Shown piece by piece: positions 19,823-26,944 of a stretch of 64,000 bases of DNA. The notes beneath the pieces are model-generated. The model was given only the letters and a program-made list of their open reading frames with translations. It searched no databases and was not told the DNA's origin. Source of the DNA: Vibrio sp. 10N.261.45.E2 (GTDB lineage: Bacteria; Pseudomonadota; Gammaproteobacteria; Enterobacterales; Vibrionaceae); NCBI RefSeq assembly GCF_002875705.1, contig NZ_MCZZ01000143.1:1-64000 (forward strand), read 5' to 3'. A program made the position numbers and the translations under genes. Position 1 is the stretch's first letter. Every line of letters begins with the position of its first letter.

Positions 19823-20857
19823 ATGAAAAAATGGGCTACTCTATTAGCTGGTAGTGCATGTGCGCTTTCAATGTTATCTGCACCATCTTTTGCAAAAGAT
19901 AACAAAGAATTGGTATTCATGAACTGGGGACCTTACATCAACAGTGAGATTCTAGAACAGTTCACTGATGAAACTGGTATCAAGGTTATCTACTCGACTT
20001 ACGAGTCGAACGAAACTTTGTACGCAAAGCTAAAAACACACAACAAAGGCTACGACCTAGTTGTGCCGTCGACTTACTTCGTATCTAAGATGCGCGACGA
20101 AGGTATGCTACAAAAGATCGACAAAACTAAGCTGAATAACTTCAAGAATCTAGATACTAACTACCTAGATAAGCCGTACGACCCAAACAACGACTACTCT
20201 ATTCCACATGTAGTTGCGATCACAGGTCTTGCTGTTAACACTGACATGTACGATCCAGAAGATTTCCAAAGCTGGGCTGACCTATGGAAGCCTGAGCTTG
20301 AAGGTCAACTGATGATGATGGACGACACTCGTGAAGTGTTCCACATTGCACTTCGTAAGTTAGGTTACTCTGGTAACACAACAAACGAAAAAGAGATCGA
20401 TGAAGCCTACGCTGAGCTACAAAAGCTAATGCCAAACGTTCTAGTATTTAACTCAGATAACCCAGGCGCGCCTTACATGTCTGGTGAAGTGGGTCTTGGT
20501 ATGCTGTGGAACGGTTCTGCTGCTGCGGCGCAAAACGAAGGTCTGCCAATCAAACTGGTTTTCCCTAAAGAAGGCGGTATCGGTTGGGTTGATAACTTTG
20601 CAATCAGTTCTGGCGCGGTAAACGTAGAAGCGGCTCATAAGATGATCGACTTCCTACTTCGCCCTGAAATCGCAGAGCAAATTTCTCGCGACACGGGTTA
20701 TCTAACAGCAGTTAAAGCGTCTAATGCGAAATTCAAAGACGTTGAGCCACTATTCCCATCACAAGAAGATCTTGATCGTGTTGAGTGGCAAGCAGCGGTT
20801 GGCGATAAGACAGTGAAGTACGAAGATTACTTCATGAAACTTAAAGCAGGCCAGTAA
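19823..20857 (+). CDS. potD: Spermidine/putrescine-binding periplasmic protein, first copy (PotD2 position)
   Basis: A 344-residue periplasmic binding protein. The signal peptide is MKKWATLLAGSACALSMLSAPSFA, with mature N-terminus KDNKELVFMNWGPYI. Family blocks: STYESNETLYAKL, YDLVVPSTYFVSKM, LMMMDDTREVFHIAL, GMLWNGSAAAAQNEG. The ATG at 19823 has GGAG nine bases upstream, which excludes the longer frame. It is highly similar to the next gene but differs at the ligand-site region (VVAITGLAVN versus IWGATGIGIN) and near WVDNFAI versus WMDSLAI, suggesting a different polyamine preference. By order relative to V. cholerae this would be PotD2; that numbering is from memory. Confidence 0.92.
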   Translation: MKKWATLLAGSACALSMLSAPSFAKDNKELVFMNWGPYINSEILEQFTDETGIKVIYSTYESNETLYAKLKTHNKGYDLVVPSTYFVSKMRDEGMLQKIDKTKLNNFKNLDTNYLDKPYDPNNDYSIPHVVAITGLAVNTDMYDPEDFQSWADLWKPELEGQLMMMDDTREVFHIALRKLGYSGNTTNEKEIDEAYAELQKLMPNVLVFNSDNPGAPYMSGEVGLGMLWNGSAAAAQNEGLPIKLVFPKEGGIGWVDNFAISSGAVNVEAAHKMIDFLLRPEIAEQISRDTGYLTAVKASNAKFKDVEPLFPSQEDLDRVEWQAAVGDKTVKYEDYFMKLKAGQ

Positions 20858-20946
20858 CTTAGCTTATAATCTAATGGCGAGTAAGTAGCAGGACTACTTA
20901 ACAAGCGACCTAGATAATCAACAAGTTAAAAATAAGAATATCAATG

Positions 20947-20980
20947 AATAGGCAGCTTAGGCTGCCTATTTTATTTTATC
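20947..20980 (+). terminator. Terminator between the two potD genes
   Basis: Perfect 10-bp stem (20947-20956, 20961-20970) with a TTAG loop and TTATTTTATC tail. Confidence 0.88.
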
Positions 20981-21067
20981 ACTGCTATAATATAGCGCGA
21001 TTTTTCGAAATCCTTTTACCTTGGGTTCTCTACCCAGCTCCAAATCAAACAAATGAACGGAACAGTA

Positions 21068-22105
21068 ATGAAAAAAACACTGTATACCGGCGCATTGTGT
21101 GCTGCTACTTTACTTTCTACATCCTCTTTCGCAGCTGACCAAGAACTGTATTTTTACAACTGGTCTGAATATATTCCAAATGAAGTACTAGAAGACTTCA
21201 CAGAAGAGACTGGCATCAAAGTTTACTACTCAACTTATGAGTCTAACGAAAGCATGTACGCTAAGTTAAAAACTCAAGGCACGGGTTACGACTTAGTGGT
21301 TCCTTCTACTTACTTCGTTTCTAAAATGCGTAAAGAAGGCATGCTTCAAGAGCTTGATAAAACCAAGCTAAGCCACTTTGCAGATTTGGATCCAAATTAC
21401 TTAGATAAGCCATTTGACCCAAACAACAACTACTCTATCCCATACATCTGGGGTGCGACGGGTATTGGTATCAACTCAGATATGCTAGACAAATCTTCAG
21501 TTAAAAACTGGGGTGATCTGTGGGATACGCAATGGGAAGGTCAACTGATGATGATGGATGACTCTCGTGAGGTTTTCCATATCGCTCTATCTAAACTAGG
21601 TTACTCTCCAAACACGACTAACCCAGAAGAGATCAAAGAAGCCTACGAAGAACTTCGTAAGCTAATGCCAAACGTATTGGTATTTAACTCAGATTTCCCA
21701 GCGAATCCTTACCTAGCAGGTGAAGTGTCTCTTGGTATGCTTTGGAATGGTTCTGCTTACATGGCACGCCAAGAAGGCGCAACGATTGATATTATCTGGC
21801 CAGAAAAAGGCGCTATCTTCTGGATGGACAGCCTAGCGATTCCAGCAGGTGCTAAAAACACAGAAGCGGCTCACAAGATGATCGACTTCCTTCTTCGCCC
21901 TGAGAACGCAGCTAAGATTGCTCTAGAGATCGGTTACCCGACACCAGTTAAAACAGCTTACCCTCTTCTTCCTAAAGAATTTGCTGAAGACAAGAACGTT
22001 TTCCCACCACAGTCAGTGATGGATAACGGCGTATGGCAAGATGAAGTTGGTGAAGCGAGCGTTATCTATGACGAGTATTTCCAAAAACTTAAAGTGAACA
22101 ACTAA
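21068..22105 (+). CDS. potD: Spermidine/putrescine-binding periplasmic protein, second copy (PotD1 position)
   Basis: A 345-residue paralogue of the preceding gene with its own signal peptide (MKKTLYTGALCAATLLSTSSFA). Conserved blocks: LYFYNWSEYIPNEVLEDF, STYESNESMYAKL, YDLVVPSTYFVSKM, LMMMDDSREVFHIAL. The start is placed at 21068; an ATG at 21053 would add five residues before the signal peptide. Terminators before and after it imply its own transcript or read-through dosing. In V. cholerae the gene at this position (PotD1) imports norspermidine/spermidine and influences biofilm; I infer the same here. Confidence 0.92.
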   Translation: MKKTLYTGALCAATLLSTSSFAADQELYFYNWSEYIPNEVLEDFTEETGIKVYYSTYESNESMYAKLKTQGTGYDLVVPSTYFVSKMRKEGMLQELDKTKLSHFADLDPNYLDKPFDPNNNYSIPYIWGATGIGINSDMLDKSSVKNWGDLWDTQWEGQLMMMDDSREVFHIALSKLGYSPNTTNPEEIKEAYEELRKLMPNVLVFNSDFPANPYLAGEVSLGMLWNGSAYMARQEGATIDIIWPEKGAIFWMDSLAIPAGAKNTEAAHKMIDFLLRPENAAKIALEIGYPTPVKTAYPLLPKEFAEDKNVFPPQSVMDNGVWQDEVGEASVIYDEYFQKLKVNN

Positions 22106-22130
22106 GTTGCTGTTAGTTAATCAGTTAAGT

Positions 22131-22162
22131 AAATAAAGCGGCGTAAGCCGCTTTATTTTTTT
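22131..22162. terminator. Terminator after the second potD, shared with convergent cobB
   Basis: Stem AAATAAAGCGGC/GCCGCTTTATTT (22131-22142, 22147-22158) with a GTAA tetraloop and a T-run on the plus strand. Confidence 0.9.
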
Positions 22163-22212
22163 CCGATTTAGATTCAGGTTCAGAAACTGATGTGCTTTAT
22201 TAAAGACAAGGC

Positions 22213-22947
22213 TTAGGCCGTTAAAGAACCTCTCTCTGTACATAATAACTCGCCAACCAGTTTAGGCACCTCGATACTCGCTTTGCCGTAACGCTTCTCT
22301 TCAAACTCACTCTCTACTGCACTTGGTTCTAGATTGATCTCTATTGTGTGTGCGCCATGCATTTTGGCATCATGCACAAATCCCGCAGCTGGATAAACAA
22401 CACCTGAAGTACCGATAGAGATAAACAGGTCCGCTTCTTCGAGTGCTGAATAGATATCGCCCATTCTTAACGGCATTTCGCCAAACCACACAATATGAGG
22501 ACGCATTTGCGCTGGAATTTGGCAGCAGTGACAAAGCTCACCGGTTTCGATATCACCTTTATGTTCGATAACTTGATTCGATTCACTGCAACGTGCTTTC
22601 AGAAGTTCGCCATGCATGTGAATAATATTGTTGCTACCGCCTCTCTCGTGCAGGTTGTCGATGTTCTGAGTGATGATTGTTACTTTGCCATCAAGTTTGT
22701 CCTCAAGCTCACCGAGTGCCTTGTGGGCGGAGTTTGGTTGAATGCTCTCACCTTGCAAGCCGTGACGACGTTTGTTGTAGAATGCTTGCACCAAGTCGGG
22801 ATCTTTTACAAACCCTTCTGGAGTCGCGACATCTTCGATTTTATGGTTTTCCCATAGCCCGTCTTGAGCTCGGAATGTTTGAATCCCCGACTCCGCAGAG
22901 ATACCAGCGCCAGTAAGAATTACGATATTTCGATATGGGAAATGCAT
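22213..22947 (-). CDS. cobB: NAD-dependent protein deacylase, sirtuin family
   Basis: A 244-residue SIR2 enzyme. The NAD-binding motifs are [20 protein letters not shown] (16-35 region), [12 protein letters not shown] and the catalytic HGE. A zinc-type loop lies between C-rich segments ([15 protein letters not shown]). The Y and R of the desuccinylase site (Y..R in [10 protein letters not shown]) are present, as in E. coli CobB. It removes acetyl or succinyl groups from lysines, e.g. reactivating acetyl-CoA synthetase. It is convergent with potD, and transcription is probably monocistronic. Confidence 0.94.
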   Translation of the reverse strand: MHFPYRNIVILTGAGISAESGIQTFRAQDGLWENHKIEDVATPEGFVKDPDLVQAFYNKRRHGLQGESIQPNSAHKALGELEDKLDGKVTIITQNIDNLHERGGSNNIIHMHGELLKARCSESNQVIEHKGDIETGELCHCCQIPAQMRPHIVWFGEMPLRMGDIYSALEEADLFISIGTSGVVYPAAGFVHDAKMHGAHTIEINLEPSAVESEFEEKRYGKASIEVPKLVGELLCTERGSLTA

Positions 22948-23204
22948 ACAACGTCCTTTTCAATATGTCACTTTGTAACAGCTTAGCACTGTTCAAATTC
23001 CAACAATAGTTTTAGGGATTAGACCATAGTCTTAGCCAACTGAATTCATTGGCTATTTGTGACATAACTCGCTTGATAGTTGTCGTTGTACTTACTCAAA
23101 CTCTCCGTTTTACATTTCGCAGAAACAAAAAAGCGACCGAAGCCGCTTGTTTCTGTTTTACTGATGTCTAACTGATAAGCCTAAACTCATCAAGGTAAAC
23201 AAAA

Positions 23205-24425
23205 TTAGTCTTCGTTGATTGAGGAGATCTTATGGATTGATAGATCTGCGCCGTTGAATTCATCTTCTTCACTTAAACGTAGGCCTGTTAGTTTGCTCAA
23301 CACGCCATAAACAATCAGTGCGCCAACTAATGCGACTGCAATGCCCGCTAGTGTGCCGATAACTTGAGAAGCGAAGCTTACGCCACCTAAGCCCCAGAAT
23401 GTTTGCGAACCAAAGATACCAGCCGCAATGCCACCCCAAGCGCCACACACGCCGTGTAGAGGCCACACACCTAATACGTCATCAATCTGTGTTTTGTTTT
23501 GCATGTAAGTAAATAGGTAAACAAACAGTGCGCCTGCCACGCCGCCAGTCACTAATGCGCCTAATGGGTGCATTAAGTCTGAACCGGCACAAATTGCTAC
23601 TAAGCCAGCCAAAGGACCATTATGAATAAAGCCCGGGTCATTCTTACCTGCAACAAGCGCTGCAAGAATGCCGCCAACCATTGCCATGAGTGAGTTCATC
23701 GCCACTAGGCCGCTGATGCCGTTGATTGCTTGTGCAGACATCACGTTAAAGCCAAACCAACCCACACATAAGATCCAAGAACCTAACGCTAAGAATGGAA
23801 TGTTCGATGGCGCGAAGTTAGTGTGTTTACCTGCGCGGATACGGCCTTTACGCATACCAAGGAAGTAAACCGCGACCAATGCAATCCAGCCGCCAACGCC
23901 ATGAACCACAACAGAACCCGCGAAGTCATGAAATCCGTAACCAAACTGACTTTCTAGCCATGCTTGAAAGCCAAAATTACCATTCCAGATGATGCCTTCA
24001 AAAAACGGGTAGATGAATCCAACAGTAAACAGTGTTGCAATCAAGATTGGGTAGAAACGTGCACGTTCTGCAATACCACCGGATACAATCGCAGGGATTG
24101 CTGCGGCAAAGGTCATTAGGAAGAAAAACTTAACCAGCTCGTATCCATTCGCTTGCGATAGCGTTTCTGCATCGGCAAAAAAGTGCGCGCCGTAAGCGAC
24201 CCAATAACCGATAAAGAAGTAAGCAATGGCGGAGACTCCAAAGTCAGAGAGGATCTTAACCAACGCATTAACTTGGTTCTTCTTTCTAACTGTACCGACT
24301 TCCAAAAATGCAAAACCAGCATGCATTAAGAAGACCATGATCGCGCCTAGTAATAAAAACAGAGTATCCGAACTCTGCGTCAAGCTCTGTACTGCGCTAT
24401 GAACTTGGTTAACCGTTTGACTCAT
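23205..24425 (-). CDS. amtB: Ammonium transporter
   Basis: A 406-residue Amt/Mep/Rh channel with 11 expected helices. Visible hallmarks: FLMHAGFAFLEVGTVRKKN, FDFAGSVVVHGVGG with the pore His-type residues, WILCVGWFGFNVMSAQ, GVCGAWGGIAAGIFG. The start at 24425 (MSQTVNQVHS) has GGGAGAGAG upstream. The longer frame to 24539 would run into the sigma54 promoter and is rejected. No glnK lies beside it, unlike most amtB loci. The C-terminal tail EEDEFNGADLSIH is typical of this Amt subgroup. Confidence 0.92.
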   Translation of the reverse strand: MSQTVNQVHSAVQSLTQSSDTLFLLLGAIMVFLMHAGFAFLEVGTVRKKNQVNALVKILSDFGVSAIAYFFIGYWVAYGAHFFADAETLSQANGYELVKFFFLMTFAAAIPAIVSGGIAERARFYPILIATLFTVGFIYPFFEGIIWNGNFGFQAWLESQFGYGFHDFAGSVVVHGVGGWIALVAVYFLGMRKGRIRAGKHTNFAPSNIPFLALGSWILCVGWFGFNVMSAQAINGISGLVAMNSLMAMVGGILAALVAGKNDPGFIHNGPLAGLVAICAGSDLMHPLGALVTGGVAGALFVYLFTYMQNKTQIDDVLGVWPLHGVCGAWGGIAAGIFGSQTFWGLGGVSFASQVIGTLAGIAVALVGALIVYGVLSKLTGLRLSEEDEFNGADLSIHKISSINED

Positions 24426-24535
24426 TAAAGCTCTCTCCCTTAGCTTTGTCTCAATTGCACTAGAACCGTGCGAATTGATGTCGTAATTAATTAAAGACTC
24501 AACAGTAAACGCAAGATGCGTTCCAACTCGGTTAC

Positions 24536-24550
24536 GCAAAAAACGTGCAA
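24536..24550 (-). promoter_or_regulatory. Sigma54 promoter of amtB
   Basis: The minus strand reads TTGCAC-N5-TTGC, one mismatch from TGGCAC-N5-TTGC, about 111 bases before the amtB start codon. Confidence 0.55.
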
Positions 24551-24595
24551 CAAGGTGTTATTTTAAGTTGTTGATATTTATTGGTTAATTTCTTA

Positions 24596-24678
24596 GGTGC
24601 ACTTTATTGGTTCTCAGAGAGAGAAAATATTCGATAATTGATTGCACCAATTGAGGGAGTTGCACCATATTGATGCGG
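24596..24678 (-). promoter_or_regulatory. NtrC-like enhancer sites for amtB
   Basis: Three TGCACC/GGTGCA half-sites occur at 24596-24601, 24643-24648 and 24661-24666, about 50-115 bases upstream of the sigma54 element. The outermost (24661-24676) is an imperfect match to TGCACC-N5-GGTGCA. Spacing and content fit NtrC control by nitrogen limitation. Confidence 0.5.
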
Positions 24679-24721
24679 TCAATGTAGGGCATTAGATCAG
24701 TTACCTAGCGACCATACGACA

Positions 24722-24753
24722 AAAAGCCCAGTGAAATGAATCACTGGGCTTTT
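24722..24753 (-). terminator. Terminator of the formate dehydrogenase operon
   Basis: Perfect 13-bp inverted repeat (24722-24734, 24741-24753) flanked by A and T tracts, 85 bases past the last minus-strand gene of the FDH operon. Confidence 0.9.
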
Positions 24754-24837
24754 AATGTCTTTCGCTGATTAGAGTTAACTCATCGACAAAGGAGCTATTA
24801 TCGAGTTTGGTAACCCAAACGACTTACATATAAACGC

Positions 24838-25254
24838 TTAAAGGTTTGGACCTGTTGTCGGGTTTTGCGGTAGGTTTTGACTTAAACGCTGCATGCCTTG
24901 ATACATACGAATAAACCAAACCACAATCGCCACACCACCAAATAACATGCCTATATATGGAATGTAGTAAGCGATGTCATCGATAATATGGTTTTGATAC
25001 CAGTAATCGTTCACGCCGATTAACACGCCGTTAGAGGTCGCTACCGTGACGATAAGCACAACAAAGAACGTCAGGTTCAAGAAGAACGAGCGAATCAAGC
25101 CGTAGTAATGGGTATCCACTACTTCGCCGTCTTCGCCTTTATCTAAACGATAGCCCGCGTAGATAATGGCAATCACACCAGAGAGAAGACAAGTAAATGG
25201 TGTAAAGCAGCTTAGGATGTAAGCAACCCAAATACCCTTATGAGGTTTGTTCAT
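24838..25254 (-). CDS. Small polytopic membrane protein at the end of the FDH operon
   Basis: A 138-residue protein with about three helices: an N-terminal hairpin region (GIWVAYILSCFTPFTCLLSGVIAIIYAGY), then RSFFLNLTFFVVLIVTVA and YIPYIGMLFGGVAIVVWFIRMY. The pattern resembles DUF4870-type proteins, but the match is only in general form. It overlaps the 3' end of the FDH cytochrome gene by 17 bases, so it is cotranscribed and translationally coupled. A role in FDH membrane anchoring or assembly is inference from context only. Confidence 0.65.
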   Translation of the reverse strand: MNKPHKGIWVAYILSCFTPFTCLLSGVIAIIYAGYRLDKGEDGEVVDTHYYGLIRSFFLNLTFFVVLIVTVATSNGVLIGVNDYWYQNHIIDDIAYYIPYIGMLFGGVAIVVWFIRMYQGMQRLSQNLPQNPTTGPNL

Positions 25255-26311
25255 TCTTATTCACCCCTTCCGTTTTCTCTGTTGCTACGTTAGCGCTTCG
25301 TTCAACGCCGTTTTTCTCTTGTTCCATCACTTCTTTGTACCAAAGGTCATGGTGTTCTTTAGCCCAGGTTTCATCGACTTCGCCTGTTACCATACCTTCT
25401 AGTGCGCCTTCCATACCGAACAAGCCAATATAAATGTGGAACACAAAACCACAGATAAGGATCAAAGCAGCAAGCATGTGAACTAAATTCGAAAGCTCCA
25501 TATCACGTCGTGTTTGGCCAAAGATTGGGAAATCTAACACCAAGCCACTGATCGCAGCGACACTGCCCATAACGATAAGCAGCCAAAATAGCGCTTTTTC
25601 ACCCGCGTTCGAAAACTCTGCAGATGGATGAGAACCTTTGTGTTTCCCTACCATACCACCCAGTTTCATGAACCACTGGATATCGACCATCTTGAAGATT
25701 GACTTGCGCCACCACTTGATAAGAACAGCCATCAACAGCACATAGAAAATCGGGCCGATGTAGTTGTGGTATTGCTTTGCCAATAGAACGATAAAGCCCC
25801 AAAGGTCAGTTGGAATGTACGGCTTTAAAAAGTGCTTGCCGTAAACCAACATCAAACCACTGAACGCGAGCGTTAAGAAAGTAAACGCCATGCTCCAGTG
25901 CAACGCACGATCCAGTCGAGACCAACGTTTGATCTTCCGGCCTGTTCTTGGTGCACTTAACATCAATGGGCCAATCACAACATACATCAGTGTTACGAAA
26001 GCAATACTGCCAAAGATAGCGACGGCACCGGCTGGTGACATCCACTTCTCTTTCAATATGTACCACGTTTGACCTGGAGTACTGATGAGAACGCCATGCT
26101 CAGGAGACTGAGATGTGGTGTAACCTGATTGTCCATCTCTAACTTGTCGCCAGTAATCCGCACCAGCAAGTTGAACCACTTCTCTTTCAGCTGAGCTTGC
26201 TTGAGTTTGTGATGAATTCGTCTCAGATGCATGACTCATAGGAGAAAGCATTGTTAGTGCTGCCAACATTGGCAGCACAACAAGGAAGAGACGCTTAAAC
26301 ATTGTAAGCAT
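25238..26311 (-). CDS. Formate dehydrogenase gamma subunit, cytochrome b556
   Basis: A 357-residue subunit. It has a cleavable signal (about 1-28), a periplasmic N-terminal extension (about 29-90), and then four or five helices carrying heme-b histidines, e.g. RALHWSMAFTF, AKQYHNYIGPIFY, LVHMLAALILICGFVFHIYIG. It anchors the FDH heterotrimer and passes electrons from formate to quinone. ATG at 26311 has AGGAG six bases ahead. It follows the beta subunit by 13 bases and overlaps the next gene by 17. It is longer than E. coli FdnI (about 217 residues) because of the N-terminal extension, as in FdhC/FdoI relatives of vibrios and shewanellae. Confidence 0.9.
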   Translation of the reverse strand: MLTMFKRLFLVVLPMLAALTMLSPMSHASETNSSQTQASSAEREVVQLAGADYWRQVRDGQSGYTTSQSPEHGVLISTPGQTWYILKEKWMSPAGAVAIFGSIAFVTLMYVVIGPLMLSAPRTGRKIKRWSRLDRALHWSMAFTFLTLAFSGLMLVYGKHFLKPYIPTDLWGFIVLLAKQYHNYIGPIFYVLLMAVLIKWWRKSIFKMVDIQWFMKLGGMVGKHKGSHPSAEFSNAGEKALFWLLIVMGSVAAISGLVLDFPIFGQTRRDMELSNLVHMLAALILICGFVFHIYIGLFGMEGALEGMVTGEVDETWAKEHHDLWYKEVMEQEKNGVERSANVATEKTEGVNKNEQTS

Positions 26312-26324
26312 ATGTCTCTCCTAC

Positions 26325-26933
26325 TTAGCTCTTAGTTGCGTCGTAAGACAGGTCATTGCCGTTTGTCCAACCTGCGCCTTTCGCACCACGTTCAACAACA
26401 CGTTGACGGAAAACATCAGAAACCTTCTCGGCGTCACCCGCTAGCAGTGCTTTGGTTGAACACAAAGAAGCACACATTGGTAGTTTGCCTTCGGCAATAC
26501 GGTTCGCACCGTACTTTTGACGCTCTTCAACAGAACCAGGTTCTGTTTCAGGACCGCCAGCACAGAAGGTACATTTGTCCATCTTACCGCGCTCACCAAA
26601 CGCTTCCTGTTTAGGGAATTGAGGTGCACCAAACGGACAAGCAAACAAGCAGTAACCACAACCGATACATAGATCTTTATTGTGAAGTACAATGCCGTCT
26701 TCTGTATGTTCAAAACAGTCTGCGGGACAAACTGCCATACAAGGCGCATCTGTACAGTGCATACACGCTACTGAGATAGAGTTTTCACCAGGTTCGCCAT
26801 CGTTCAATGTCACAACGCGACGACGCTGAATACCCCATTCCAGAGCATCATCGTTTTCATTCTTACATGCAGTGACACAACCGTTACATTCGATACAACG
26901 CTTGGTGTCACAAAGAAATTTCATTCTAGCCAT
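26325..26933 (-). CDS. Formate dehydrogenase beta subunit, four-cluster ferredoxin
   Basis: A 202-residue electron-transfer subunit with four cysteine groups for [4Fe-4S] clusters: CIECNGCVTAC, CMHCTDAPCMAVC, CIGCGYCLFAC and CTFCAGG with CASLC. There is no signal peptide or membrane anchor, so it travels with the alpha subunit through Tat and docks on the gamma subunit. It lies between the alpha and gamma genes with 11- and 13-base gaps. It is of the Fdh3B type, shorter than E. coli FdnH, which has a C-terminal helix. Confidence 0.93.
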   Translation of the reverse strand: MARMKFLCDTKRCIECNGCVTACKNENDDALEWGIQRRRVVTLNDGEPGENSISVACMHCTDAPCMAVCPADCFEHTEDGIVLHNKDLCIGCGYCLFACPFGAPQFPKQEAFGERGKMDKCTFCAGGPETEPGSVEERQKYGANRIAEGKLPMCASLCSTKALLAGDAEKVSDVFRQRVVERGAKGAGWTNGNDLSYDATKS

Positions 26934-26944
26934 TTTAAGACTCC

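Noticed and set aside
24426..24539. N-terminal extension of AmtB
   Set aside because: It would overlap the sigma54 promoter, and the ATG at 24425 has a strong ribosome site and gives the normal length.
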